From Dipteronia dyeriana (Eukaryota > Streptophyta > Magnoliopsida > Sapindales > Sapindaceae): a DNA stretch of 64,000 nucleotides. The notes under the pieces were generated by a model. It did not search any database and was not told the DNA's origin. It was given only the letters and a program-made list of their open reading frames with translations. The position numbers and the translations under genes are program-made. This document shows, in pieces, positions 44,171-56,685 of the stretch; within the stretch, counting starts at the first letter, position 1; each line of letters starts with the position of its first letter. The DNA lies in the NCBI GenBank assembly GCA_032871835.1, contig CM065298.1, forward strand, positions 14,203,096 to 14,267,095, written 5' to 3'.

Positions 44171-45190
44171 ATATATACATTCTTGATAAACTTCATTTTC
44201 CACATTTTTTTTTCAATATATATAGAAGGAGGTTTCTCTTCCACAAAGTGTGGGGAAATTATCCTTCCCCGGCGGTGTCGTATGTGCGATGTTTTGAAAG
44301 CATTTGGTATATCAATTATTGATTGAGTGGTATATAATCTCTTTTTAAGGAGATTTCTTCCTAATGTGGAAGGGGTAGATATTTCTTGGTATGGAGAGTT
44401 TTCCTCAATATTATTAGAGTATATATCTCTTGGAAAATGTTTGTAACATGGGATGAGATAAAAATCTAAGATAAAACTATTTTTAGTCACATATCCCATA
44501 TTTGTTGTTTGCATGAACGTATTAGTCCTACCACTTTATATATATATAATTTATTTTATTTTGTATATGATTAAAATATTAATAAATTTTAATAATTAAT
44601 AAAAATATTAATTTGTTTAAAATTATTTATAAATAAACAACTTAAATATTTGTTTTTTTCAAAATTTAATTCAAATAATTAGTTTAAATGTTCAATTCTA
44701 TACAACCATTTTATCCGGTCATCTAGGTGAGGTGGAGCTACTTATTCCTATGTTTAAAAAAAACTTCTTTTATTTTTTATTTAATTATAACATTTTATAT
44801 TTATTTAATATATCTTATAATAATGTTTAAAAATATTATAAAATTAAATATTAATTAAAATGTTATTTTTTAATATTAATTTTAAATATTTTTTATTTAT
44901 TTTAAAAAAATTAAAAATAATTTAATTTAATTATATATTATTCAATTTCACACCGTATTAAATATATGATAACATTATATTTTTATCAAATCATATACCA
45001 CACAAAACCATTGACAAGACTATTTTAATCCGAGCCCAAACAGCATCAAACACATCACATCACTAATTTAGTCCAATTTTATCTTATAAAATCATATCTA
45101 ATCCAGTCTCATGAAATATCATATAGACCAAACAAATCCTAGTGTCGAGTATGTGATCTTAACGTATTCAGACATATCCTAGACCCAACA
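44171..45190. other. Unclassified AT-rich DNA
   Basis: 44225-44510 is less AT-rich and holds a minus-strand frame of 138 codons with no recognised domain. 44990-45140 ends in AGACCAAACAAATCC, a common MITE terminus, but its partner end was not found. Confidence 0.4.
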
Positions 45191-45194
45191 CTAT

Positions 45195-45460
45195 TATATT
45201 TCAAAATAAAAATAATATTCTTTTTTTATTTGAAGTATTACATATATTTGGGTTTTCTGAGGAGTGGAAAGACTCAAACTCACAATCTCGTGGTACCGGT
45301 GTAAGAAATTCACTACCAAATCAATCTTATCTCGTTAAAATATATATATATATATATATCATTATGTGATATGTGAGAATCACACTGATTTTTCTTGCAG
45401 GATAAAATATGGAAAGTGTAATGTATTTGTTTCCTTTTATGAATGATTTATTTATTTATT
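45195..45460. repeat. Direct repeat pair, copy 1
   Basis: AATATTCTTTTTTTATTTGA, GAAGTATTACAT and TTTTTCTTGCAGGA.AAAATATGGAAAG (split blocks) recur in order at 46490-46750, about 1.29 kb downstream in the same orientation. Copy 1 contains a (TA)n run. Confidence 0.8.
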
Positions 45461-46489
45461 AACTATGATAGTCATTAATGATTTTCTCTATACCCAATCA
45501 AAATATAGTGGTGTTATTGGCACACCACATACTAAACTGTTTATGTCTCACTTTTTAAAATTTTGATTTAATTATATAAAATTATATAGTTTTATTAATT
45601 TGTTTGATTTATTGTTTTGACTATCCTTTTCCTTGTTTTTTAAACTTAATACACCATATATCAGTTTAAAAAAAATACACTTAATCTCTAATCTTTATAT
45701 ATAGTTTTCTCACATCCATTCGCGGGACATATTTTTCTTCTTATTTATTGGTAAAACATCTTTAATATATACATTTTTTTTATAGTCGGTTGAATTGTTG
45801 GTGGTATATTGTGAATATGATATTAATCGTCTGTTAGTTTTTTTTAACGATTGAGTTAGAGTTTTGGTATGATTTTATTTAGTTAGAGATTATGTGTTTC
45901 TTGGTGCAAATCATAAAAGAATTGATACAAATTATAGTATATCTGGAAGATCTGCAATAAAATAAACCGAGAAGAAAAAAAAAAGTAGTAAACATGGATC
46001 CGAAATTTGAGAAGAAAAATAAAACAAACATGTGAAACAATAAATTCAATAAATACTAATTAAACATGGTAATCAAGATATCGCGACCTGAAAGAAAATA
46101 TAAACAAATATAGTAATAAATCACTAAATACTAAACATGGAAAACATGAGATCAAAATCAAAAAGAATATATATATATAAAGAGTAAACATTTAATGAGT
46201 TGAAATAATCGATGTCATTAAAACTTTTGTCATTAAGGTTTTGAAATTAAGAAAGTGGAGTTTTATTAGTTTTAGTTTGTACAATATTTTTTTAATAGAA
46301 ATTGTACGTTTATTTAAATAATTTGATAAAGGAAAACAAAGAATACTAAATAATTTAAAAAGTGGGACATAAATAATTCATTGTTGGATATACCAATCGC
46401 ACCGCTCATCATTTTTTTTTATTAAGTTGATTCAATTGTCATAATGTGTGGGTAGGATTACTTCAATAACTTTGACCTTATTTAAATAA

Positions 46490-46840
46490 TGTTATACGAT
46501 AATATTCTTTTTTTTTTATTTGAAGTATTACATGTATTCGAGGTTTTTTTTTTTGTAAGGAGATTCGAATTCATAACTTTATGGCGTAGAATTTATCATC
46601 GGATTAATCTCATTTAATAATTAAAAAAAAACATTATGTGATATTTATGACTTATGAGTAGAGAATCACAATGATTTTTCTTGCAGGACAAAATATGGAA
46701 AGTGTAAAGTATTTGTTTCCTTTTAAGAATGATTTTTTTATTTATTAAGGCAATCAAAATATTCTTATTAAGTTGATTCAATTGTCATATGTGTACGATT
46801 ACTTAATTTACTTCAATAACTTTGACCTTATTTAAATAAT
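46490..46840. repeat. Direct repeat pair, copy 2, plus smaller duplication
   Basis: It matches 45195-45460. In addition AAGTTGATTCAATTGTCAT followed by CAATAACTTTGACCTTATTT occurs at both 46424-46490 and 46768-46840, so duplication happened at two scales here. Confidence 0.8.
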
Positions 46841-46993
46841 ATTAAACATCACATCTTTATACGACAATAATACATTTATATATAACTTTCATGAAACAAT
46901 CAATACGTGTATAAGTCCACTTTTTTTTCTCTTTTAAATTAGGTAGGGGCATTTTTCTCAATATCATTAATTTTGTGTAAAATCACCTTAGTG

Positions 46994-47344
46994 TCCGTTT
47001 GGAAGGGTTTATCTACTGACTAAAAGAATAAACTCTTTTTAAAAAATATTGTTTGGTTGTCACTCAGTAGAGCTTTTAAATAATTAAAAAAGTTATTTTA
47101 CGTTTACTTGGAAAAACTCAAATTTTAGGTTTTTTCAAGTAGATCTTTTTGAGTTTTTTTAATAACACTAAAAAGTATAATATAACTCTATCATTTAAAA
47201 TAGTTTTTAAATATTTTAATAATCTTACCATTTATAAAAATTGTTTTTAATTGACAAACAAACGACCAATATCTTTCTATTAAAAGCTCTATTTGTAAAA
47301 GATCTATTTTAAAAGATCTATTTTAAAAAACTCTCTCAAACGGA
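46994..47344. mobile_element. Mutator-type MITE
   Basis: The ends TCCGTTTGGAAGGG and, inverted, TCCGTTTGAGAGAG are flanked by a 9-bp TSD with one mismatch (ACCTTAGTG 46985-46993, ACCTTATTG 47345-47353). The interior is AT-rich with palindromic TCTATTTTAAAAGATC motifs; no coding. Confidence 0.75.
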
Positions 47345-47629
47345 ACCTTATTGAGTTTGTGGCGACTAAGAGAAAAAACCTATTTTGGTTCATTAGCTCT
47401 TTTTGGAACTAATTAATGAAATTATCATAAGCCATTGTGTGAGTGATAGTGTGCTCAAGTTTTTTATTAGGATAAAATTGCTGTAAAATGTAAATTATCA
47501 TTTCCTTAAATGGTTTGTCTAGTGATTATCTACTAATTATGATTGACTTTCATAGCAATCAAATATTCTGGTTAAGTTATTTACTAACCGTAAAAAGGAG
47601 TAAAATTAGGTAAAAAAAAATGCAATAAC

Positions 47630-47815
47630 TTTATAATAATACTATTTTGTTTAAATTTGGTATTCAAATCAGGTGTTTAAATGATATTGTATAACAATAA
47701 TTCATTCATATATATTGTATTATATTTGTATGATTTAAATGAATGAATTACCATATCATTTTGATACCAAATTTGAATATTAAATTTGGGTAAAGTAACA
47801 TTACTCGTAACTTTG
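47630..47815. mobile_element. Small foldback MITE
   Basis: AATACTATTTTG, AAATTTGGTATTCAAAT and AAATGATATTG on the left are mirrored by ATATCATTTTGATACC, CAAATTTGAATATTAAATTT and GTAACATTAC on the right. It is akin to the 32235 and 32715 elements. Confidence 0.45.
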
Positions 47816-47914
47816 ACCTTATTAGACAATCCGAAGTTTTTTTTTTCTTCTTAAAATCATTCAAAAAAAAATGAATATATTTTTAAAATCTAACATCAAA
47901 TATATTCCGATTAT

Positions 47915-48440
47915 TAGGGGTGAGCATGGTTCGATTCGATTCGATTTTAGGTCAAACCCAATTGAACCTAAAATATTTCGATTTATCCAAAATTGAACCG
48001 GTTTAAACCTAATAAGAAGTGGAAACCGAATTGAATTGAACATATTTTAATCGATTCGATTCAATTTGGTTTTAGGCCTAATGTGCCGGCTAGTTTAATT
48101 GGTTTTTTGAATTTTTTTTAATATTAATGGGTTGTTGGATACTAATTTTGGACATTAGAATAACAAAAAAAACCCAAATCAAACATAACTTAAAAATATA
48201 TAAAAAAAAATTAATCAGTTAAAAACATATTACCCGTAAATATATTAAATATATTATGTTTTTTTTTACTTATATACTCGTTTTATTCGGTTCAATCCGG
48301 TTTGAACCGAATAAAAATTCGATTTTCAATTTTTAAACCGGTTTAAACTGAATTACCCTTACGAATCGAATCGAATATCTTTTTTTTTTGCTTCGATTTG
48401 GTTCGAATCCGTTCGAATCACAACTTAATACCCACCCCTA
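47915..48440. mobile_element. Non-autonomous hAT element (TTCGATTCGATT family)
   Basis: It starts TAGGGGTGAGCATGGTTCG and ends ...ACCCACCCCTA, with a perfect 8-bp TSD CCGATTAT at 47907-47914 and 48441-48448. Subterminal GATTCGATTCG, AACCGGTTTAAAC and CGAATCGAATCG repeats occur on both sides. 526 bp; no protein. The same family and orientation is at 58069-58652. Confidence 0.92.
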
Positions 48441-48448
48441 CCGATTAT

Positions 48449-49495
48449 CTACATAATAGAAGTAGAAAACTTCAAACACATGTCGGTAATACACATGGTA
48501 AGTCTTGAATCTCAACCATTTATATGGATAGGGAAAAACACATCGCTTGAGTTGAGAGGGTATATGTTTTATTATTGAATATTTAGATAATCAAACGTTA
48601 TTGATTTAGTAAAAAGAAATGTCAATATTGATGATTTTTTCTGAATATATAACTTTTGATGATCAGAATGAATTTATTAATTTCTAAATCAAATTCCTTA
48701 ATAATACAAATGGATGTGCCAATTAAATCATAACAGTGTCCGTGCAGTGGAGTTGCATTTCGTGATGTGCTTATAGCAATTGATCTTGTTACGTCCGGCA
48801 AACTTATGATATAATTAGTGTAAAATTTTAAAAATAAATAAATAAATAAGTGTGAATGTGTTTTTTTATAGTTGGCGACTTTTACAGTTTTAATCAAACT
48901 AGTGCCATATTTTTTACAGGTACAGAACAAGTCCTTTACATTTAAGAAGTGTTTAAACCGGTCTCTCATAATCAGGCCTAATGTTTCTCTTTAATAAAAG
49001 TACATTAATACTCTTGATCTTTCTTATTTGGCTTTTGCTTTGACAACAATCATGCAATTTCCTCGCAACTGCCGATACTATAAATTAATACATAAGCATA
49101 CTGTATTTTCTTTTCACTAAAGCTAAAGTAAAAAATTAAATAAGTGATTTGTCGTTATAATATCATTCAACACATTATTTTATAAATTATATATTATTTG
49201 AATTGAATTTTTATTTATTTTTTGAATCGTACAGCATTAATGATTTTCTTTTTTGTGTTATACAGTATTATTGATTTTTTTTTTATGTTTGCTAACTTTA
49301 AATGATATGCCAAAAAATTGAAAAAGTCACACGGGTGTTGTACCAGTTGGTATATCTGTCAACAACTATTAATTCAATATCCAAATTCTAATAATTAATA
49401 TATATATATATATATATTTATCTTCCAATTATTAGACACTTGTAGATGGAATTTATTAGTAACCCAACCCTACAAAGACTAAGGGGTTGTGATGC
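48449..49495. other. Unclassified AT-rich DNA
   Basis: No gene recognised. A minus-strand frame at 48622-48969 (115 codons) is low-complexity and lacks any domain. A (TA)n run lies near 49398-49420. Confidence 0.4.
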
Positions 49496-49501
49496 TTTAG
49501 T

Positions 49502-49545
49502 AGATGTTAGGCGTCAGTAGTACGGTAAACTGACGTCTAGCATCT
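49502..49545. other. Short hairpin
   Basis: AGATGTTAGGCGTCAGT pairs with ACTGACGTCTAGCATCT (17-bp stem, two mismatches, 10-base loop). It may be a MITE remnant. Confidence 0.7.
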
Positions 49546-51785
49546 AGACTATCTAAATAATGAAGTCGAATAAGTTAAAACGGTATTGTTTTGAAAAAAA
49601 AAAAAAAAAGTTTGACGGGTTCGACGGTATTGACTCCATCTAGTTTGTCTAGACAAATGCCTAGCCCACCTAGGAGCCTCACCGATTAGGCTTTCTTTAT
49701 GGCGGTCAAATCCTTCTAAGGCCTAAGCGGATTACTAAATCAATGGTGGTCACTACTCAGGAAAAACGAAAAGACTACCTACCTATACAATTATTGCCAA
49801 CCAATAAAGAGTAGAAAAATGGGTCTTCAATCTCAAAATATATTTAGAAAGAGCGTCTGTAATCTGAATCCTCTTTTTAAAGATACTTGAAACTTGAAAC
49901 TTGAAACTTAGTTTTCGATATATATAATAATAATAATAATAAGTTAAAAACAGCACATAACCAACCTATATACATTTATGGATGTGGGGATTGATTACAG
50001 CTTGCCAATTAATTGCCAAATGCAGTCCATTTTCTGTTTATTGAATTGCCTATTCATTACAAATTTAAACGAGTGATCGCATCAAAAGCAAACAAACCTG
50101 TCTTTTTAATCAGGTCCTCAGCTCTATATTTTATACGCATAAAAAATACCTATTTGTGAACCCCTCTACACATATTTTTAATAAAATAATATGGATGACC
50201 GATCTTTATCCCGTGACCGAAATATCTTACGTGATTTGAATAACTAGTTGTGTAATATTAATAGACAATGCTGTGACCTAGAATAATGATCATGGTCACA
50301 CACAAAACACGATCATATACTCTAAATCAAGCACGTTATGGATAATCAATTTTTCTTATCAATTATCATAGTGTGTATGTTATATGTTGGAATTAAGAGA
50401 CCAAATTAAAGCTTCTTGATATTGTATCACTCAATATCTGTATAGAGGCCCAGCTGGGAATGATTATGTTTTTCCATTTTTCATGAGTTATTAAAAAAAT
50501 TGAAACATCTCTCGTAATTTATGGTAAACTTCTTATATAATTCCTTGAAAATAAATAAATAAATAAATAACCTATCCGGGCCTTTGAAGCATGCCACCAT
50601 CAACATCTGCATACTCAAAAAACACCCTGGCGAGAAGAATATAATTCAAGTTAGTAACCACGACCCAACCAACAATTATGACTACGACGAAACACATAAC
50701 CTATGTGGACGTCTACGCTTTATTTTCATACAGGTTTAGTTTGCGCAACTAGTTATATATCAATATTACAGTACTAATCGCCCAGGTTACTAGATCAATT
50801 GTCTACGATCACGAGTAACGAGACTAGTTATTCATGTTTAAGAGCTAATTGTTCAGGTTGCAAGATCAATTGTTTAGATTACGAGTTACAAGATTAATTG
50901 GTTATCATGTTACTGTACTGGTTGTTTAGATAGCAAAATCGATTGCCTAAATTATGAGATTAGTACAAAGACGAGGCCTCAATACTGTCATTCAAAAACA
51001 ATACCAATTGATAATATATAGTACTACAAAATAATTGGGCTTCTATTAGCCAAGAGATGAGAGTTCCAATGTTTTGGACTTTAAGACATTTATATCACAT
51101 GACAAGATATTAGATAGTCAAATGTAGTATAGCCTATACGATTGAAGCTTTTTCCTGATAAACACAATAACCTCATGATTTCCGATCAAACAAAGACAAT
51201 TTATACAAAATCATATTTCACGTAAAGTTATGAGTCATATTAATAACTAATACAGACGCATCCGTTGCACCGATGTTTTTTTTTCTCTGTATATGAACTC
51301 CATTGATATGAATGGTTACAGGAGTCTGTACTTGAAATCGTGTATTGAAGTTGGATGAGTCTTTTAAGTTTTAACAACATAGACTTTGATTTTTCTTTCT
51401 CTGGTTTAGAATGTGTTAAAATTTAAATCATCAAAAGTACTACAAAGCTCAACCCAGCCCAAATTTGGCCCAATAGAGACATATTAGATGTTCAATTGGG
51501 GAGATTTCATTAGCAGATCCCAAATTCACCTAACCTGATTACATAAATCTGCATCTAACACATTTCTCACCTGATTTTTTTTTTTATATATATAGGTGTT
51601 TTCCAAGAGAGAAATTTTCAAATCGGTATGCAGTGATATAAATTCATCAGTGCGTTGGATGTGGATTATTAGATTTACATACTTTGACTCGAAATGTATA
51701 TACTTGTCAAAACTTTTTCATAATCAGTAGTCTACATGCAACATGTTGATGTAAGTTATCTCAGTACGAAACGAAAATAAACGGA

Positions 51786-51825
<40 letters not shown>

Positions 51826-52379
51826 TGATTTTATTGATTATATTGGGATTTATATGAATTTTGAAAAGTTGACTTTGGAGATCTCATTCTAGTAAGGTTA
51901 TTATTTTTATAACTCATTTGCATTTAGACAACTCAATACTAGTTTACTGGTTTGCCCTTACATTTACACCGTGAGGTTTTGATTTAAGTCTATCCTTTAT
52001 TTTTAAATCCCAAATTCCTGTAATATTTCAAAAAATCATTTCTACCACAAAAATACGGTTAAGTTATACAAAATATTAGAGTTGAATAAAATGATTATTA
52101 TTTGTTTTAATAATTTCAGTTTATTGTTATATTCTTAAAATATTATTTAAATTAAGAACCATCAAGCCAACCCATTCTTATATCAAAACACAAGTGGCAC
52201 TTCAACAAACCCAACGAAGCTTTGTTGAATTATCCATATTGCTATATTTTTTATAAAAATTTTGATTAGTTTGATTTCGGTCTTACCCAATTAATTTCAA
52301 TATTGATCAGAAAACTATTTTTGAACTTATAAAAATGATTGTAAATTTGTTGTCTTAAAAAAAAGTTCTAGAGATCCCT
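49546..52379. other. Unclassified AT-rich intergenic DNA
   Basis: No genes seen. 49840-49915 has triplicated GAAACTT. 50760-50970 has diverged repeats of GATCAATTGTYTA.GATYACGAG. A (TA)n run covers 51789-51820. Parts may be old retrotransposon, but no motif supports that. Confidence 0.4.
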
Positions 52380-53190
52380 AAGACCCGTCCTGTAAGCGTT
52401 TTTCAGTTGTTGTTTTTCAAAAATAAAAACGAAAACGAAAATGAAAACATTGTTTTTTGTTTCAGTTTCGAATTCTGAAAACCAGTCTGGTAGCATATAC
52501 TGAAAGTTGTATTTTGAAAATGAAAACTGAAAAAAACGCATCTAGTAGGTTAACCGAAAACTATCAAAAATTGAAATATCAATTTTGGCATTTTGTTTAA
52601 TATATTACAACTATAAACAAATTGATTACATAATTAACCAATATAATTTTTGTATTGTAATTTTTAAATTAAACAAAAGTAAAACATCAAAAATTAATTA
52701 TAAATATTATATATATTAATATATATATAATATAAATATATATTATATAAATAATTTATAATATTTTATTATATATTATTATATTTAATAATATATATAT
52801 TATAATATTTACATAATTAGAATATATATATATATATATTATTATTATTGCATGAATGCTTTTAGTTATAGTTGGAAATAAATTATTCTGGAATATATAT
52901 ATAAGAGAGGCACCTTGGTTATTTGAAAATTTTGTCTCGTCTCGTCCTAACCATATCAAACGTATAACAATAAAATTAATAGTTATAAAAAATATTTTTT
53001 CATATAAAAAAAGTGAAAAAAAAACATGTATTTTGTATTTTTCAAATCTTTCACTTTTAACACTGGTTTTGTTTTTCATATTTTTTTTTTTGAAAATAAA
53101 ATAAAAAACGGTTAACGAACGCGTTTTTGAAATCGTTTTTGAAAAATAAAAACGAAAACGGAATGAAAAACAGCTACAGAACGGGACCTT
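52380..53190. mobile_element. Foldback MITE with GTTTTTC arms
   Basis: The left arm CCCGTCCTGTAAGCGTTTTTC and the inverted right arm CCCGTTCTGTAGCTGTTTTTC (20-base blocks) continue with AAAAATAAAAACGAAAACG in both. The interior is (TA)-rich. No clear TSD remains; hAT or Mutator origin is undecided. Confidence 0.6.
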
Positions 53191-53740
53191 GAAATTTCAT
53201 AAAATATATTCGAAATTTCTATCATTGGATCATTTTAATCGATTTTTTTTATAAAAAAAAATACTACTAGGTCTATTTGTAATTAGGTCAATCCTTTAAG
53301 AGTTTAATGAAACATATTAAAAAGTTCTATTATTTAATTTTCTCTAGATGAGACGGTGAATAAGGTCTAGTGTAATTCTATGTTGTTTTGGAATTTTGAA
53401 ACTTTCAAAATGTTATAATATAACACAGTTATATTGAACAGTTTCACCGTTAACGTGATATCATCTCATACAAGTTTTTTTCCACGCTCAAGCCTAAGCA
53501 TATAATATCTTTTTTAATCATCGTAGGGTGAGACACGCATCTTTTGATGTTATTGCGTGAACATCTTACTTGGCCATTTGTGGGCACACTTTGTTTGCAT
53601 GTTCACAAAAGTAGCACAAAAATTCTTTGCTTTTGCATTATTTGCCTAATTCTCCAAATTAAAATTTGGAGAATTTATTGTGATCATAAAAGAATGAAAC
53701 AAAGATAAAGAGGAAATTCAAAGAGGATATAACAAAGGAG

Positions 53741-53895
53741 GAGAAGATCTTCAATGGGACGGATGAGACCGTCCAATGAGATTGTACCAAATTATAGTTT
53801 TAAAGTATTTATTTATGTACTCGAGATAGATGGTACAATTTCATTGGGACTGTCTCACCAAGTGACAATATGACCGTCCCATTAAAGATTTTCTC
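53741..53895. mobile_element. Small foldback MITE
   Basis: GAGAAGATCTTCAATGGGACG is mirrored by the complement of CGTCCCATTAAAGATTTTCTC. Inner blocks GACCGTCC, TGGTACAAT and CATTGGGAC also pair. 155 bp; TSD not clear. Confidence 0.65.
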
Positions 53896-54334
53896 ACAAA
53901 TAAGATATATTTTTTCTTTTAGTTAGACATGGGTTCATTAATGGTTGAAGCTTATCATAATTCATATAGAGAATCCGAATACTATTAATGTATGTGTGTC
54001 CGAATTTTACGGATTAAGTTTATAATTAAATTGATATTCACAATAATAACAATGGCTTTCTTCATTTTAAGTCAAAGCATTTTTCATTACTGAATAACTT
54101 TAAATAATTTTAAAGACAGCCTTGACACACTCTTTATCAAGCAACACATGTATATTTTATAATGAAAAATGTCATCTACTTTTTAATATATTTATGAAAC
54201 TACCGGGTCCTTTTAATTAAATAACAAGGTCATTTTTCATCACTTAATTACAATAATATCATAAACATGGATACATATAATTGATAATTGAGACAGATGA
54301 CTATAACTATCATTCATGGAAAATAAATAAGGTC

Positions 54335-54472
54335 AGGTTATATAGATTCAAATTTTGACTCGTTGTTTTGATTTTAATATCTTAACTATTGGATTAAAAA
54401 GAACATAAATAAATGGACGGTTGAGATATTAAAATCAAAATAACAAGTCATAAATTTGAATTAATATACCTA
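54335..54472. mobile_element. Small foldback MITE
   Basis: Arms of about 58 bp share TTTTGATTTTAATATCT and ATTCAAATTT in opposite orientation around a roughly 22-base centre. 138 bp; no coding. Confidence 0.65.
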
Positions 54473-54785
54473 AATAATTAAATTATTCATCTTTAATAAG
54501 TATAGACACATGATATTAAGATTGAAGACGACAGAAGGGAAAAAAAATATTTAAAAAATGACTAAAAACTAATAGGAAAAATCACCGCAGGTTAACTATT
54601 ATTATATGGTCAATCGAGGAGGCGTTTGACTGAATGGGAATAAGTTCACATAGGTAAGATAATTACAATAAATAAATATAACAAAATTACATGTTGGATT
54701 TTGATTATTTTTTTATGGTATAACATTATAAAATCAATCAAAATCACTTTATATCCATACGTATACTTAGTTGCCTACAACCGAT

Positions 54786-55025
54786 AATTATATATATCAT
54801 ACATAATAATATAAAAATAATTTCTTTTAAATAGAAATTATCACATGGACTCTTATTATATACTTTCAAAATAATCAAATAATTATATACAATAAGTAAT
54901 CATATTATATCATATCATACATAATGATGTAAAAATATCTTCTTTTAAATAGAAATTATCACATGGACTCTTATTATATACTTACAAAATAATCAAATAA
55001 TTATGTACAACAAGTAATCATATTT
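54786..55025. repeat. Tandem duplication, about 120-bp units
   Basis: Two units beginning ATATATCATACATAAT / CATATCATACATAATG and sharing TAGAAATTATCACATGGACT and AATCAAATAATTAT lie head to tail with few differences, so the event is fairly recent. Confidence 0.9.
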
Positions 55026-55269
55026 GGCTGTAACTTGTAAGCCTCTCAAAGCAATAAACTTTATTGTATGTTTTGAGTTGTTTAAAGCTCTTCATTTATC
55101 ATTTCCCAAATGGCCATGCCAACTACATGCCAAGAGCCGTATCAACAAGCAATCTTGAATCATGGATGTGTAAACATTTATAGTCAATTCATGAGTTGTA
55201 TGCATTTTACTTCAAATTCATAAATATTTCAATTCAAGGTAGAGGGTATCCATTCAATAACACTTAAAT

Positions 55270-55306
<37 letters not shown>

Positions 55307-55670
55307 TTACATAGCACTCAAATAATTCTAAAAAATTAATTTAAAATCCATCACTTACCAAAATTTAAACTTTATTTTTTCTTTAATAAGATAAAATGTA
55401 AAAATAAAACAAAAGGTTAAATGTACAAAAAGAACAAGAAAAATTGAGGAGATTGTTGCCACCTACTCCGTGGAGTCAACAACAGTCAACTTAAGCGGAG
55501 GCAAAGCCATGCCAGCTCTAAAAATTTTAGAGAGTCAATTTAAAAAATCATTAAAAATTTAGCGCAAGAATATAAATAATAATAAAATTGTAAAATGTTA
55601 ATAATAAAAAAGAATCGTAAACTTGGAAGCCACTGACCAATTTTGCTTTGCCACTGAACTTAACCTTAAA

Positions 55671-55909
55671 GCTCTGTTTAGTAAGAAGGAGAGTTGGAGG
55701 GAGATGCAGGGAGGAGAGATCTAATCCTCCCAAAATCAATCATTCCTCGTGGGATGGACTAGAAGAGGGATATCATTGGTTGGAAAGGACAACATCACCC
55801 TCGTAATTTGTATTACTCTTCGAATTTATAAAAAAGGGTAATATATTAAATTTATAAATTATATATTAATTCATTCATCCAACTCTCTTTTTAATACTAA
55901 ACAACATGA
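55671..55909. mobile_element. Foldback MITE
   Basis: GCTCTGTTTAGTAAGAAGGA and AGAGTTGG on the left pair with CCAACTCTCTTTTTAATACT and AAACAACATG on the right. The interior is purine-rich. TSD not resolved; the sequence resembles common plant hAT MITEs. Confidence 0.55.
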
Positions 55910-56685
55910 ATGACACAGTTATAGTTCAAATGTCCCCTGAAATTTTTAAATTTGGAGAGGAGGGCCTCCTTTAAAGATTTTGGTTGAGGCGGAAGTCTTT
56001 AGCTTAGAGGAGGCAACAACTTCCTCCAAATGTTAATTAATTTATTTTAAATTTAAATATTGTATTTAATTATTTAAAAACATTTTTTTGGGACAAATTG
56101 CATGTTTCCTCTTTAAACTTTAAAGAAAAAAATATCCTTGAACCAGTTTATTTTTACTAATATAGAAACACATAAGTGTAGTAAATAATTTATTTAATTT
56201 TTTTATGTTTTATGTTTTAATTATTTTTTCCTTTGAACCATTAAATTTTAACGTAACATGTATTAACTGTTAAATTTAGTTAATAAAACTATACAAGGGT
56301 CGGCCATAATTTAAAGTAGTAGATTGTTTATATATATATAAATAAGGAATACGTGCACCAACTTACACACTGTGTATAAAATGTACTAAAACTAACAAAA
56401 ATCCTCTAATTATACGTACAACTCCTTTAACTTGTTGATCAGTGATTGACCATCGCCAGTCATTAATTTTTAAATAATAAATTGATCTTTTTGTAATGTT
56501 ACTAAGTGAATAAAAAAAAGTTATCTAATCAAACCTCGCCACAGCAGTCCTGAAACTTTTTATTAATTTTTTTTAAAAAGGAAAATCTCTTATCCTTGGC
56601 TTCTTCTTCTTCCACCACCACTACTCACTTTCACAACTTTTGTCACTGCTATGTATCATTCTTCATCTCCTTCTACGGTTACAAA
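55910..56685. other. Unclassified AT-rich DNA
   Basis: No gene or repeat ends identified. CTTCTTCTTCTTCC sequence near 56600 resembles an untranslated leader but no coding follows. Confidence 0.4.

Noticed and set aside
52756..53104. Frames of 82-107 codons on both strands
   Set aside because: They lie in TA-rich DNA within a foldback element; Ile/Lys/Tyr-rich low complexity.
52380..53190. 8-bp or 9-bp target-site duplication for the GTTTTTC foldback element
   Set aside because: Flanking bases match at only about half the positions, so no superfamily was assigned.
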